Made by a program: the position numbers and the translations under genes
Notes under the pieces: generated by a model
What the model was told of the DNA's origin: nothing
Databases searched by the model: none
The model's input: only the letters and a program-made list of their open reading frames with translations
Assembly (NCBI RefSeq): GCF_008710705.1
Contig: NZ_VYRZ01000003.1
Span: 310,001 to 374,000 of the forward strand
DNA length: 64,000 nt
Source of the DNA: Microbacterium radiodurans
GTDB taxonomy: Bacteria; Actinomycetota; Actinomycetes; Actinomycetales; Microbacteriaceae
Direction of reading: 5' to 3'
In this document: positions 26,322 to 34,520 of the stretch, piece after piece
Layout of the letters: the number at the start of each line of letters is the position of its first letter
Position numbering within the stretch: position 1 is the stretch's first letter

Positions 26322-27635
26322 TCAGCTGGGAACGGGGGCGCCGCGGCGGACGTAGTACCACCACGTCAGTGCGATGCACACGGCGCACAGGAAGGTGGAC
26401 CAGGCGAAGAAGGGCACGACGCCGATGGTCGAGAGCAGCACCCCGACGAAGAAGGGCCCGAAAGCGGCCACCGACGCCGTCCAGCCGATCGCGCCGCCCG
26501 CCTGACGCCGGGAGAAGATCGTCGGCATCTGCTTGAACGTGCCGGCGTTGACCAGCCCCGAGAAGAAGAAGATGACGAGGATGCCGGTGAGGAACCCCCA
26601 GAACTGCGAGACGTCGGTCGGCGCGAGGAAGAACAGCGTGGCGACGCAGCCGCCCAGCATCCCGATCGCCCCGATGAGCGTGAAGATCCCGCCGCCGAAC
26701 CGGTCGCACAGGGGCCCGCACGCCGCGCGGACGCCGGCGCCGAGCGCCGGGCCGATGAAGGTGAAGGCAAGGGCGTTGGGCGCCCCGTCGAACCCGCCGT
26801 AGAGCTGGTTGATCAGCAGACCGGTCTGCGCCGCGAGACCCGAGAACAGGCCGAAGCCCATGACGTAGAGGGTTGTCTGGATCCACGTGTGCTTCAGACG
26901 GAAGATGTCCATCTGCTCGCGGAAGTCGGCCGTGACCGGCACCCGGCGGATGTAGATCCACGCGGCCGCGGCGGCGAGCAGCACCCACGGCACGAGCACG
27001 AGTCCGCCGTTGTGGAGCCAGACGAGTCCGCCGTCCCGGTCCACCTCGGGTGCGAGGGCGGCGGTGCCGAACAGGCCGAACCCGACGATCCACGGCGTGA
27101 TGAGCTGGACGAACGAGATGCCGAAGTTGCCGAGGCCGGCCTGAAGTCCCAGAGCCGTGCCCGCCAGACGCTTCGGGAAGAAGTAGCTCGTCGAGGGCAT
27201 GAATCCCGAGAACGTGCCGCCGCCGACGCCGGCCGCGAAAGCGAGCGCCAGGAGAACCCAGAACGGCGTCGAGTTGTCGCGGACGACGAACGTCCAGCCG
27301 AGGAGCGGGACGAGCAGCAGGAGCGACGAGAGGGTGACGAGCGTCCGCGAGCCGAGGATGGGCGGCAGGAACATGAACACCATGCGGAGCAGCCCCGCCG
27401 ACAGGCCCGGCACCGCGACGATCCAGTAGAGCTGCTGGGGCTCGAGCCCGAAGCCGACGTCGTTCAGACGCGGGGCGACGGCGCTCACGACGTACCACGT
27501 CGCGAAGCCGATGAACATCGCATACGTCGTGATGGCGAGGGTGCCCCACGCGCGCTTCGGGTCCCAGGTGGCGTCGATCTCGGGATCCCAGTTCGACAGA
27601 TCGGGCTTCAGCGCTGACCCCGTCGGTGCGGACAC
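26322..27635 (-). CDS. narK: NarK-type nitrate/nitrite MFS transporter
   Basis: A 437-residue, 12-helix transporter. The nitrate signatures of the NNP family are visible as GVGGGTFSGFMPSTSYFFPKR (about 138-158, first half) and GLVNAGTFKQMPTIF (second half, the second G-N/F-x-G block). It brings nitrate in and/or exports nitrite. It sits immediately upstream of narG on the same strand, so it is probably the first gene of narKGHJI. A degenerate match to the TGTGGTCNGACCACA palindrome (8 of 15) lies about 80 bases upstream at 27712-27726; I give that little weight. Confidence 0.94.
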   Translation of the reverse strand: MSAPTGSALKPDLSNWDPEIDATWDPKRAWGTLAITTYAMFIGFATWYVVSAVAPRLNDVGFGLEPQQLYWIVAVPGLSAGLLRMVFMFLPPILGSRTLVTLSSLLLLVPLLGWTFVVRDNSTPFWVLLALAFAAGVGGGTFSGFMPSTSYFFPKRLAGTALGLQAGLGNFGISFVQLITPWIVGFGLFGTAALAPEVDRDGGLVWLHNGGLVLVPWVLLAAAAAWIYIRRVPVTADFREQMDIFRLKHTWIQTTLYVMGFGLFSGLAAQTGLLINQLYGGFDGAPNALAFTFIGPALGAGVRAACGPLCDRFGGGIFTLIGAIGMLGGCVATLFFLAPTDVSQFWGFLTGILVIFFFSGLVNAGTFKQMPTIFSRRQAGGAIGWTASVAAFGPFFVGVLLSTIGVVPFFAWSTFLCAVCIALTWWYYVRRGAPVPS

Positions 27636-27729
27636 GTGCGACCTCCTCGAACCCGTCGCACGAGGTTCCGTGCGTCAGAGCACCAGGATGGCGCTCAGCG
27701 CTCGACGGGGTCGGAAGGTCTGGCCGTGT

Positions 27730-28233
27730 TTATTCGGCGTCCGCACCGCGGTCGGGCGCCGTCGACGCGATGCGCAGCCGCAGGTGGCACAGGTGGGGTG
27801 TCACGAGCGGCCGGAGCTCGTCGACCTCGACCGGCCCGCCGGCGCGCCGGAGGACGTCGGCGATGAGCTCGCGGTGGACGCGGCACGCGGCATCCCGATG
27901 CGCGTCGATGATGTCGTGGAACGGGCACGGCACCATGTCGATGCGGAGGTCGGCCTCGTCGATCTCGGGGTCGAGGCCCAGTTCGTCGAGGTGCTCGTAG
28001 AGGGCGTCGAACTGATGGACGGCGTCGTGCGGCAGCGTGGTGGGTGTCTCGGGGGTCATCCGGCGCAGCAGGTCGCCGTGGAGCTTCGCGGCGTCGATCC
28101 GGCGCTGGGCGGACTCGTTGGGGACGTCCTCGCCGGTCGCGGGGAGGAAGAGCGTGCGGGGCCGTCCCCGGACGGGGCGCCGCTCGATGGCGGTGCATGA
28201 CCCGATTATGGTCCGGACGTGCGGCGGGCGGTC
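27730..28233 (-). pseudogene. Truncated paralogue of the four-cysteine HTH regulator (DNA-binding domain missing)
   Basis: The frame is open from a TAG at 28234-28236 down to 27730. It encodes RGRPRTLFLPATGEDVP, then a helical and cysteine-bearing domain (PCPFHD, ACRVHRELI, HLCHL). This aligns with residues 68-205 of the regulator at 46284-46910 (RGRPRVLY..., PCAHAT, LCGVHLSLL, SVCIIQ). The winged-helix N-terminus is absent and no ATG, GTG or TTG exists before ATG 28059, from which only a 109-residue ligand-domain fragment could be made. One of four cysteines is also lost. The deletion point abuts the mog promoter. It may be a remnant, or a short sensor-only protein. Confidence 0.7.
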
Positions 28234-28234
28234 C

Positions 28235-28240
28235 TAGGCT
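28235..28240 (+). promoter_or_regulatory. -10 box TAGGCT, leaderless mog
   Basis: TAGGCT, seven bases, ATG 28248. Confidence 0.55.
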
Positions 28241-28247
28241 GTCGACC

Positions 28248-28724
28248 ATGACCGCATCGGCTCACGTCCTGACCGTCTCGGACCGTTCCGCGCGGGGCGA
28301 GCGCGAGGATGCCGCCGGCCCCGTCGCCGTCGCGGCCCTGCGCGAGGCCGGGTGGGAGTGTCCCGACGCGCGCATCGTGGCCGACGGAGCGGAGGTCGTC
28401 GAGGCGGCGCTGCGGGACGCCGTCGCCGCCGGCGCGCGGCTCGTCGTGACGACGGGCGGCACCGGGGTGGGGCCGCGCGACCGGACGCCGGAGGGCACGA
28501 CGGCGGTCATCGACCGCGAGGTCCCCGGCATCGCCGAGGAGCTGCGGCGCCGCGGCCTCGCCGAGACGCCGTCGGCGATCCTCACCCGCGGCGTGGCGGG
28601 GGTCGTGGGGGAGTCGCTCGTGGTCAACCTCCCCGGGTCGCCGCGGGCCGTGGCATCCGGGATGCCGGTGATCATCGGCGTCGCCGGTCATGTGCTGTCG
28701 CAGCTCGGCGGAGGCGATCACTGA
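28248..28724 (+). CDS. mog: Molybdopterin adenylyltransferase-like protein (MogA/MoaB family)
   Basis: A 158-residue single-domain protein that would adenylate molybdopterin before metal insertion. Family motifs: LTVSDRSARGEREDAAGP, VTTGGTGVGPRDRTPE (the TTGGTG-DxTPE pterin site) and VNLPGSPRAV. The start is fixed by the leaderless promoter. moaE overlaps its stop (TGATG). Confidence 0.93.
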   Translation: MTASAHVLTVSDRSARGEREDAAGPVAVAALREAGWECPDARIVADGAEVVEAALRDAVAAGARLVVTTGGTGVGPRDRTPEGTTAVIDREVPGIAEELRRRGLAETPSAILTRGVAGVVGESLVVNLPGSPRAVASGMPVIIGVAGHVLSQLGGGDH

Positions 28725-29179
28725 TGCCGGGTGCGGATGCGGGGGCGGGTGCTGCGCGCGTGCGCATCGCCGCCGTCACCGATGCTCCCCTCGACGTCGC
28801 CGCGCACCTGGGCGCCGTCGAGGACCGCACCGTCGGCGCCGTGACGAGCTTCGTCGGGACGGTGCGCGACCACGATCCGGACGCGCCCGCGGGCGTCGCC
28901 TCGCTCGAGTACACGGCGCACCCCGACGCCGAGGCGACGCTGCGCCGCATCGCCGAGACGGCGCTCGGCGGCCGCAGCGGTGTCGTCGCCGTCAGTCACC
29001 GGATCGGCACGCTCGGAGTAGGCGACGCCGCGGTCGTGATCGCCGTCGGAACGTCGCACCGCGACGACGCGTTCGTCGTCTGCCGCGAGCTCATCGAGGC
29101 GATCAAGCGCGAGCTGCCGGTCTGGAAGCGCCAGATCGAGACCGACGGCACCGCGTCCTGGAAGGGCCTCGGCGGCTGA
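28724..29179 (+). CDS. moaE: Molybdopterin synthase large subunit
   Basis: A 151-residue MoaE that, with thiocarboxylated MoaD, adds sulfur to precursor Z. Core motifs: VTSFVGTVRDHD, SLEYTAHPDAE, VSHRIGTLGVGDAAVVIAV, HRDDAFVVCRELIEAIKRELPVWKRQ (with the catalytic-type Lys in PVWK). It is coupled to mog. It converges on moaD, whose stop is 28 bases away. Confidence 0.95.
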   Translation: MPGADAGAGAARVRIAAVTDAPLDVAAHLGAVEDRTVGAVTSFVGTVRDHDPDAPAGVASLEYTAHPDAEATLRRIAETALGGRSGVVAVSHRIGTLGVGDAAVVIAVGTSHRDDAFVVCRELIEAIKRELPVWKRQIETDGTASWKGLGG

Positions 29180-29215
29180 CCCGCTCCCCGGGGCTGAGGC
29201 GGGAGGTCAGCCGCC
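29171..29215. terminator. Inverted repeat joining moaE and moaD 3' ends
   Basis: GGCGGCTGACC 29171-29181 and GGTCAGCCGCC 29205-29215 form an 11-bp perfect stem made from the Gly-Gly-stop codons of both genes, extended by CCGC/GCGG inside. It could terminate both convergent operons. Confidence 0.5.
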
Positions 29216-29440
29216 GGCGAACGGGGGGAGCACGTCGATGACGGCGCCGGCGGGCAGCGGCACGTCGTCGTCGGTGCGGGCGCCGTCCACGAGCACGGCG
29301 CAGCGGGGCAGGATGCGGCCGAGCCCGGGATTCTCGGCGGCGAGAGCCCGGCGGAGGTCGCCGAGGGTCGACTCGTCGCGCTCCGCCTCGGGCGCGCCGG
29401 CGAGCTCCGCCGCAGCCGCGAAGAACCGCACCCGCGTCAT
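29207..29440 (-). CDS. moaD: Molybdopterin synthase small subunit (sulfur carrier)
   Basis: A 77-residue ubiquitin-fold protein ending PPFAGG; the C-terminal Gly-Gly is adenylated and thiocarboxylated (by MoeB here) before donating sulfur in the MoaE complex. VRFFAAAAELAG at the N-terminus is typical. The ATG shares a base with the DUF6457 stop (TGATG). Last gene of the moeB-moeA-moaC-mobA-DUF6457-moaD operon. Confidence 0.95.
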   Translation of the reverse strand: MTRVRFFAAAAELAGAPEAERDESTLGDLRRALAAENPGLGRILPRCAVLVDGARTDDDVPLPAGAVIDVLPPFAGG

Positions 29441-29745
29441 CAGGACTCCTCGCCCGCTGCGCCCTCGCGCGCTGCGTCCTCGCGTGCCGACCACGCGCGG
29501 GCGAGCTCCGTGACCGTCGCGAGGGTCGAACGGATCTGCTCCGGCGACCCGCCCGCCCGGCCGGCGACGATGCCGGCGACGAACGCGCTGAAGGGCGCGG
29601 CGGGGCGTGCGACGTCGTGCGCGACATCGCGGGCGAGATCGAGGATCAGCGCGACCGGCAGATCCTCCTCCGACAGCTCGAACCGGGCGCGCAGCACGGC
29701 CGCCCAGTCGTCCAGAGCCTCCGGGGGCAGCGTTCGTTCGCTCAT
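29440..29745 (-). CDS. DUF6457 protein in the molybdenum cofactor operon
   Basis: A 101-residue, acidic helical protein starting MSERTLPPEALDDWAAVLRA, with LILDLARDVAHDVARPAAPFSAFVAGIVAGR. It matches DUF6457, small actinobacterial proteins found beside mobA. The function is unknown; overlaps on both sides (ATGA with mobA, TGATG with moaD) argue it is made in fixed ratio with them, perhaps as an accessory to guanylyl transfer or cofactor handover (inference). Confidence 0.85.
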   Translation of the reverse strand: MSERTLPPEALDDWAAVLRARFELSEEDLPVALILDLARDVAHDVARPAAPFSAFVAGIVAGRAGGSPEQIRSTLATVTELARAWSAREDAAREGAAGEES

Positions 29746-30350
29746 TCTTCCTCCTCGTCGTCGGCGACGGCGTCGCCGTATCGGGCACGCGCACGGTTCA
29801 GATCGTCCCAGGTGTCGACGTCGTCGGTCTCGTCGGCGGGAGCCGGGATGACGGCGATCGCCGCACCGGCGAAGAGGTCGCGCACCGCGGCATCCCGCCC
29901 ATCGTCGGCCATCGCCTCGGCCGCGCGTCGCAGCGGAGCCGTGCGGTAGAGGCCGGTCAGCCACTGCGGCCGCGACGAGACGTCGGCGAGGCACAGGCCG
30001 TCGGTGTCGTGCGGCACGAGATCGCGCGCCGCGCGCAGCCGACGGGTCGCCTCGGCAGCGGCGGGCAGATCGCACGCGAGCACGTACGTCCACTCCGGGT
30101 CGCGCGGCCACGACCGCAATCCCGCCACGACGGCCGCGGCGGGACCGGCGAACGCCGGCTCTTCGCGCACCCACCGGTGCCGGTCGTACCCCGCGGCCGC
30201 GTCGCCGACGATCGTGAGGGGATCGCTGTCCGCGACGGCGGCGATCGCCCGCGCGAGGAGGGATCGTCCCCCCACCTCGAGCAGCGGCTTCGCGACCCCG
30301 TCCAGTCGACGGGCACGCCCGCCGGCCAGCAGGATCGCCCCGGTGCTCAT
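29742..30350 (-). CDS. mobA: Molybdenum cofactor guanylyltransferase
   Basis: A 202-residue nucleotidyltransferase. The N-terminal GTP site is LLAGGRARRLDGVAKPLLEVGGRSLL, with the L-x-GG-x-x-RR and Lys of the family; LACDLPAA contains the Mg-binding Asp. It adds GMP to Mo-molybdopterin, giving the bis-MGD that NarG requires. The C-terminus is a Glu/Asp run (DDEEEE). It is coupled with moaC upstream (ATGA) and DUF6457 downstream. Confidence 0.93.
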   Translation of the reverse strand: MSTGAILLAGGRARRLDGVAKPLLEVGGRSLLARAIAAVADSDPLTIVGDAAAGYDRHRWVREEPAFAGPAAAVVAGLRSWPRDPEWTYVLACDLPAAAEATRRLRAARDLVPHDTDGLCLADVSSRPQWLTGLYRTAPLRRAAEAMADDGRDAAVRDLFAGAAIAVIPAPADETDDVDTWDDLNRARARYGDAVADDEEEE

Positions 30351-30817
30351 TCCGGTCGGATCCAGTCGCCGCTCTTGCCGCCGGTCTTGCGGACGATGCG
30401 CACCGATTCGATCGACGTCGCCTTGTCGAGCGCCTTCACCATGTCGACGATCGCGAGCGCCGCGACGCTGACGGCCGTGAGCGCCTCCATCTCGACGCCC
30501 GTCCGGTCGGCGGTGCGGACGGTCGCCTCGACCTCGACGCCCGCGTCGCCGACGCTCAGGTCGAGGACAGCACCGTGCACGCCGATCACGTGGGCGAGCG
30601 GCAGCAGGTCGGGGGTGCGCTTTGCCGCGCTGATGCCGGCGATGCGTGCGACCGCGAGGACGTCGCCCTTGGGCACCGAGCCGTCGCGGAGCGCGGCCAC
30701 GACCTCGGGCGCGCACCGGACGAACCCGCGGGCCGTGGCCGACCGCACGGTCGGGACCTTCTCGGTCACATCGACCATGCGGGCATGACCGGCGGCATCG
30801 AGGTGCGTGAAGCTCAT
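30347..30817 (-). CDS. moaC: Cyclic pyranopterin monophosphate synthase
   Basis: A 156-residue MoaC, second step of cofactor synthesis, converting the MoaA product to cPMP. Motifs: ARMVDVTEKVPTVRSATARG, KGDVLAVARIAGISAAKRTPDLLPLAH and GVEMEALTAVSVAALAIVDMVKALDK, including the Lys/Asp active-site residues. ATG 30817 lies 4 bases after the moeA stop, with GGAAGGATGAGG before it. Confidence 0.96.
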   Translation of the reverse strand: MSFTHLDAAGHARMVDVTEKVPTVRSATARGFVRCAPEVVAALRDGSVPKGDVLAVARIAGISAAKRTPDLLPLAHVIGVHGAVLDLSVGDAGVEVEATVRTADRTGVEMEALTAVSVAALAIVDMVKALDKATSIESVRIVRKTGGKSGDWIRPE

Positions 30818-30821
30818 GACC

Positions 30822-32084
30822 TCATCCTTCCAGCAGCAGCACGTCGACGAGGTCGCCGGGCGAGACCTCGGCCACCTCGGCCGGGACGACGGCATAGGCT
30901 TCGGCGAGCCCGAGGCCGCCGGCGAGATGCGACCCGGAGCCGCCCGCCGTCGCGGGGCGCACCCGCCACGCGGCCGGGTCGCTCCGGTCGATCGCGGCCG
31001 GCAGGTACTGGCGCCGCCCGGCCGGGGTGCGCCAGCCCTCGGCCGCCGGCAGCCGCAGGCGCGGGCGGTGCAGCTCGCGCCGCCCCTGGAGCGCGAGCAG
31101 CGCCGGACGCACGAAGGTCTCGAACGACACCGCTGCGCTCACCGGGTTGCCGGGCAGGCCGAAGGCGAGCGTCCCCGAGGGGAGCACGCCGAACCCCTGC
31201 GGCTTGCCGGGCTGCATCGCCACCCGGGTGAAGTGGAGGGCGCCGGCCAGCTCGTTCTTGACGACCTCGTAGGCGCCCGCGCTGACGCCCCCCGACGTGA
31301 TGAGCACGTCGGCGCGGTGATCGCCCGTCGTCGCCTCGGCGAGGACGCGCCGGAAATCCGCGCCGTCGTCGTCGACCGTCGCCCGCACGACGACGCGGCC
31401 GCCCGCGGCCGTCACGAGGGCGGTCAGCAGCGCGCTGTTCGACTCGGGGATCTGCCCGCGCCCGAGCGGGCGTCCCGGGGCGACGAGCTCCGACCCGGTC
31501 GAGACGACGACGACGCGGGGCGCGGGTGAGACCCGCAGGGTCGGGATGCCGGCCGCCGCCGCTGCGCCGAGCTGGAGCGGTCCGATCGGGACCCCCGCGG
31601 GGAGCACCGTCTGTCCGGCGTCGGTGTCGGCTGCGGCGCGACGGACGTGGGCGCCGCGCTCGTGGGGAGCGCGCTCGACGCGGACGCGGCGGAGCGAGTC
31701 GGCGAGGCCGTCGGCGGTGTCCTCGAACGGCACGATCGTGTCGGCGGCCGTCGGCACGGGGGAGCCCGTCATGATGCGCACGGCCTCGCCCGGGGCGAGG
31801 GGCGGATCGTCGGGAGAGCCGGCCGGGAGGTCTCCGACGACGGTGAGCTCGACGGGCGTGCCGGGTGCGGCATCCCGGACGTCCTCGAAGCGCACCGCGA
31901 ATCCGTCCATCGCCGAATTGTCGAAGACCGGGATGGCGACGGTCGCGACAGCGGGCTCGACGAGCGTGCGACCGACGGCGCGATCGAGGGCGGCCTCGAC
32001 GGCGGGAAGCGGCGAGACGGCCGCCAGGATGTCGGCGAGGTGCTCCTCGACGCTGCGCAGTCGGCCCGGTGCGTGCCCGCTCAC
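30822..32084 (-). CDS. moeA: Molybdopterin molybdenumtransferase
   Basis: A 420-residue MoeA/gephyrin E-domain protein that inserts molybdate into adenylated molybdopterin. Motifs: PVFDNSAMDGFAVR (substrate loop), ITSGGVSAGAYEVVK, MQPGKPQGFG and FGLPGNPVSA. GTG 32084 overlaps the moeB stop (GTGA). The paralogue adenylyl partner (mog) lies in the divergently arranged transcript a few kb away. Confidence 0.95.
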   Translation of the reverse strand: MSGHAPGRLRSVEEHLADILAAVSPLPAVEAALDRAVGRTLVEPAVATVAIPVFDNSAMDGFAVRFEDVRDAAPGTPVELTVVGDLPAGSPDDPPLAPGEAVRIMTGSPVPTAADTIVPFEDTADGLADSLRRVRVERAPHERGAHVRRAAADTDAGQTVLPAGVPIGPLQLGAAAAAGIPTLRVSPAPRVVVVSTGSELVAPGRPLGRGQIPESNSALLTALVTAAGGRVVVRATVDDDGADFRRVLAEATTGDHRADVLITSGGVSAGAYEVVKNELAGALHFTRVAMQPGKPQGFGVLPSGTLAFGLPGNPVSAAVSFETFVRPALLALQGRRELHRPRLRLPAAEGWRTPAGRRQYLPAAIDRSDPAAWRVRPATAGGSGSHLAGGLGLAEAYAVVPAEVAEVSPGDLVDVLLLEG

Positions 32085-33184
32085 CGCCACGCCGCCAATC
32101 CGCCGGTCAGCACCGACGCGTCGATGCCGCGGGCGAGCAGTTCCCGCGCTGCGCGGTCGGCCCGCGCCCCGCGCTCGCACACGACGACAACGGGGGTGCG
32201 CGGGACCCGGTCGGGGTCGGCGAGGAGATCGCCGAGGGGGATCAGCACCGATCCGGGCAGGATATCGCGAGCCGTCTCGTCGGGTTCGCGCACGTCGAGC
32301 ACCGTCGCGCCCGCGCGCTGCGCCTCGCGCAGATGAGCGAGATCGACCTCGACGGGCGCCGGAACGCGCGTCGCCGCAGCGGCGACGCGCGGCGGTGCGG
32401 AGAGAGGATCCCGCGACTGCGCCGCGCGGAGCGGGATCTCCCGCTGCGTCGCCGCGAGCGAGTCGATGACGGCGACACGTCCGAGCAGCGGCTCGCCGAT
32501 GCCGGTGACGAGCTTGATCGCCTCGCTCACCAGCATCCCGCCGACCTGGATGCACAGCGCGCCGAGGACGCCGACGTCGGAACAGGTCGGCAGCTCGCCG
32601 ACGCTGCCCGCCGGATAGAGGTCGCCGAGGACGACGGGCGGAATGCCGGCGGGCGGCTGCGACCAGAAGACGGTCACCTGCGCGTGGAACTCCTGCACGA
32701 CGCCCCACACCAGTGGGGTGCCGCGGAGCCGGCAGGCATCGGCGACGGCCGTGCGGGTCTCGAAGGTGTCGGAGCCGTCGATGACGAGGTCGGCGTCGGC
32801 GATCAGCGCCTCGGCGTTGGCGGCGGTGAGGCGCTCGCGGCGGGGCAGGACGCGGGTCTCGGGCGAGAGGTCGGCGACGGCCCGGACGACGGAGTCGACT
32901 TTGGGTGCGCCCACGTCGCCCTCGCGATGCACGATCTGCCGCTGCAGGTTCGTCCGCTCGACGATGTCGTCGTCGATGACGGTGATCGATCCGACCCCCG
33001 CGGCCGCGAGGGCGAGGATCACGGGCGAGCCGAGGCCGCCCGCCCCGATCACGGCGACGCGAGCTGCGGCGAGTCGGCGCTGGCCGATCTCGCCGAATCC
33101 GGCGAGCACGGCGTGACGGGCGGTGCGTTCGCGCTCGGCGGCGGAGATCGCATCCGCGGGTGCGACCAGCGGCGGCAGGGGCAT
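32081..33184 (-). CDS. moeB: MoeB-type adenylyltransferase with C-terminal rhodanese domain
   Basis: A 367-residue fusion. ThiF/MoeB part (about 1-250): nucleotide loop VIGAGGLGSPVILALAAAGVG, DLVIDGSDTFETR and LPTCSDVGVLG with the candidate catalytic Cys. Rhodanese part (about 270-367): VLDVREPDE and VVVCERGARA with the sulfur-carrying Cys. This lets one protein adenylate the MoaD C-terminus and supply its sulfur. No zinc-binding CxxC pairs of E. coli MoeB are evident. Head of the minus-strand cofactor operon, with its own leaderless promoter. Confidence 0.93.
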   Translation of the reverse strand: MPLPPLVAPADAISAAERERTARHAVLAGFGEIGQRRLAAARVAVIGAGGLGSPVILALAAAGVGSITVIDDDIVERTNLQRQIVHREGDVGAPKVDSVVRAVADLSPETRVLPRRERLTAANAEALIADADLVIDGSDTFETRTAVADACRLRGTPLVWGVVQEFHAQVTVFWSQPPAGIPPVVLGDLYPAGSVGELPTCSDVGVLGALCIQVGGMLVSEAIKLVTGIGEPLLGRVAVIDSLAATQREIPLRAAQSRDPLSAPPRVAAAATRVPAPVEVDLAHLREAQRAGATVLDVREPDETARDILPGSVLIPLGDLLADPDRVPRTPVVVVCERGARADRAARELLARGIDASVLTGGLAAWR

Positions 33185-33190
33185 GTGCTC

Positions 33191-33196
33191 AGGCTA
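33191..33196 (-). promoter_or_regulatory. -10 box TAGCCT, leaderless moeB operon
   Basis: On the minus strand TAGCCT, six bases, then ATG 33184. Confidence 0.6.
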
Positions 33197-33292
33197 GACG
33201 GCGCCTGCCCCGAGGCGGCGGGCCGACGCCGGGAAAACCCCGCGGCTCACGCTGATGCGGACATTTACCGCCTCAGTCTCCGCGGATGCGGG

Positions 33293-33298
33293 TAGCGT
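33293..33298 (+). promoter_or_regulatory. -10 box TAGCGT, leaderless Mop-HTH regulator
   Basis: TAGCGT, six bases, ATG 33305. With the moeB -10 about 100 bases away it forms a divergent promoter region that a molybdate sensor could control. Confidence 0.6.
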
Positions 33299-33304
33299 GA
33301 TGTC

Positions 33305-33697
33305 ATGACGACGTATCGGATCTCGGAATCCGCCCGGCTGCTGGGTGTCAGCGACGACACCGTCCGCCGCTGGATCGACGCCGGCGTGCTGCCGACGACC
33401 GACGACACCCCCGCGCGCATCCCCGGCGCCGCCCTCGCGGCGCACGCGGTGGAGCTCGCGCGCACGGCGGCCGACCCGGCCGATCGTCTCTCGAGCGCGC
33501 GCAACCGATTCGTCGGGCTCGTCACCCGCGTCCAGATCGACGGCGTCATGGCCCAAGTCGACATCCAGTCGGGGCCCCACCGCGTCGTCTCGCTCATGAC
33601 GGCCGAAGCCGCTCGCGAACTCGCACTCGAACCGGGCTCGCTCGCCGTCGCGACGGTGAAGGCCACGACCGTCGTCATCGAGACCCCGAAGGACTGA
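33305..33697 (+). CDS. Molybdate-responsive HTH-Mop regulator
   Basis: A 130-residue protein: N-terminal MerR/excisionase-type HTH (YRISESARLLGVSDDTVRRWIDAG, 4-27) and C-terminal Mop/TOBE molybdate-binding domain (about 65-127; SARNRFVGLVTRVQIDGVMAQVDIQ ... AVATVKATTVVIE, with the SARN motif of molbindins). It senses molybdate and probably controls modABC, 5 bases downstream, and perhaps the divergent moeB operon. Unlike E. coli ModE it has a single Mop domain. Confidence 0.9.
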   Translation: MTTYRISESARLLGVSDDTVRRWIDAGVLPTTDDTPARIPGAALAAHAVELARTAADPADRLSSARNRFVGLVTRVQIDGVMAQVDIQSGPHRVVSLMTAEAARELALEPGSLAVATVKATTVVIETPKD

Positions 33698-33701
33698 CCG
33701 C

Positions 33702-34520
33702 ATGATCCGCACGTCCCGTCCCCGCTTCGCCGCGCTCGCACTCCTCACCGCCGCCGTGCTCACCGCGTCCGGCTGCGCCGCCGCGGGCGGCCCCGACGCC
33801 GACCCGTCGGCCGACCCGGATGCATCGGTGTCGGTGGCGCCCGAGCTGACCGGCGATCTCACGATCTTCGCGGCGGCGTCGCTCAAGGCCGGCTTCGATG
33901 AGCTCGCCGAGCGCTTCGAGCAGCAGCATCCTCAGGTCGACGTCCGGCCGATCAGCTACGACGGGTCCTCGACCCTGGCGACGCAGCTCGTCGAGGGCGC
34001 CCCGGCGGACGTGTTCGCCTCGGCCGATGAGGCGAACATGACGAAGGTCGTGGCTGCCGGTGTCGCGACCGGCCCGGAGCTGTTCGCGACGAACCGGCTC
34101 ACCCTCGTCGTCCCCGCCGGCAACCCGGGCGGCGTGACCGGCCTGGCCGATCTCGACGACCCCGACCTCGCGATCGTGCTGTGCGCCGCCGAGGTTCCGT
34201 GCGGCGCCGCCTCGACGACGCTCCTCGACGCGGCGGGGGTCACGGCGAGCGTCGACAGCTTCGAGCAGAACGTGACCGCCGTGCTCACGAAGGTGGCCAC
34301 GGGTGAGGCCGACGCCGGTCTCGTCTACGTGACGGATGCCGCGACCACGACCGACGTCGAGACGGTGACGACCGAGGGAGCCGACGGCGCCCTGAACCGC
34401 TATCCGATCGTGGCGCTGCAGGATGCCGCATCCCCCGACGTCGCCGCGGCCTTCGTCGCCTTCGTCCTCTCGGACACCGGCCGCGGCGTGCTCGGCGATC
34501 TGGGCTTCGGGGCCCCGTGA
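33702..34520 (+). CDS. modA: Molybdate ABC transporter binding lipoprotein
   Basis: A 272-residue lipoprotein: signal peptide with lipobox TASGC (Cys25), then a type II periplasmic-binding fold: LTIFAAASLKAGFDEL, SYDGSSTLATQL, GAPADVFASAD, which contribute the oxyanion site of ModA. It delivers molybdate to ModBC. The stop overlaps the modB start. Confidence 0.95.
   Translation: MIRTSRPRFAALALLTAAVLTASGCAAAGGPDADPSADPDASVSVAPELTGDLTIFAAASLKAGFDELAERFEQQHPQVDVRPISYDGSSTLATQLVEGAPADVFASADEANMTKVVAAGVATGPELFATNRLTLVVPAGNPGGVTGLADLDDPDLAIVLCAAEVPCGAASTTLLDAAGVTASVDSFEQNVTAVLTKVATGEADAGLVYVTDAATTTDVETVTTEGADGALNRYPIVALQDAASPDVAAAFVAFVLSDTGRGVLGDLGFGAP

Noticed and set aside
20824..27549. A very long minus-strand open frame (over 2,200 codons) through narH, narG and narK
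   Set aside because: Only its last 566 codons (narH) have family sequence; the rest is Arg/His/Pro-rich shadow of narG and narK, common in GC3-rich DNA.
27712..27726. Possible fifth copy of the TGTGGTCNGACCACA palindrome ahead of narK
   Set aside because: Only 8 of 15 positions match and one half is nearly absent; too weak to list as a site.
30347..30895. Longer moaC start at 30895
   Set aside because: The extra 26 residues would be read through the moeA 3' end and are Arg/Ser/Cys-rich; ATG 30817 begins the family sequence.
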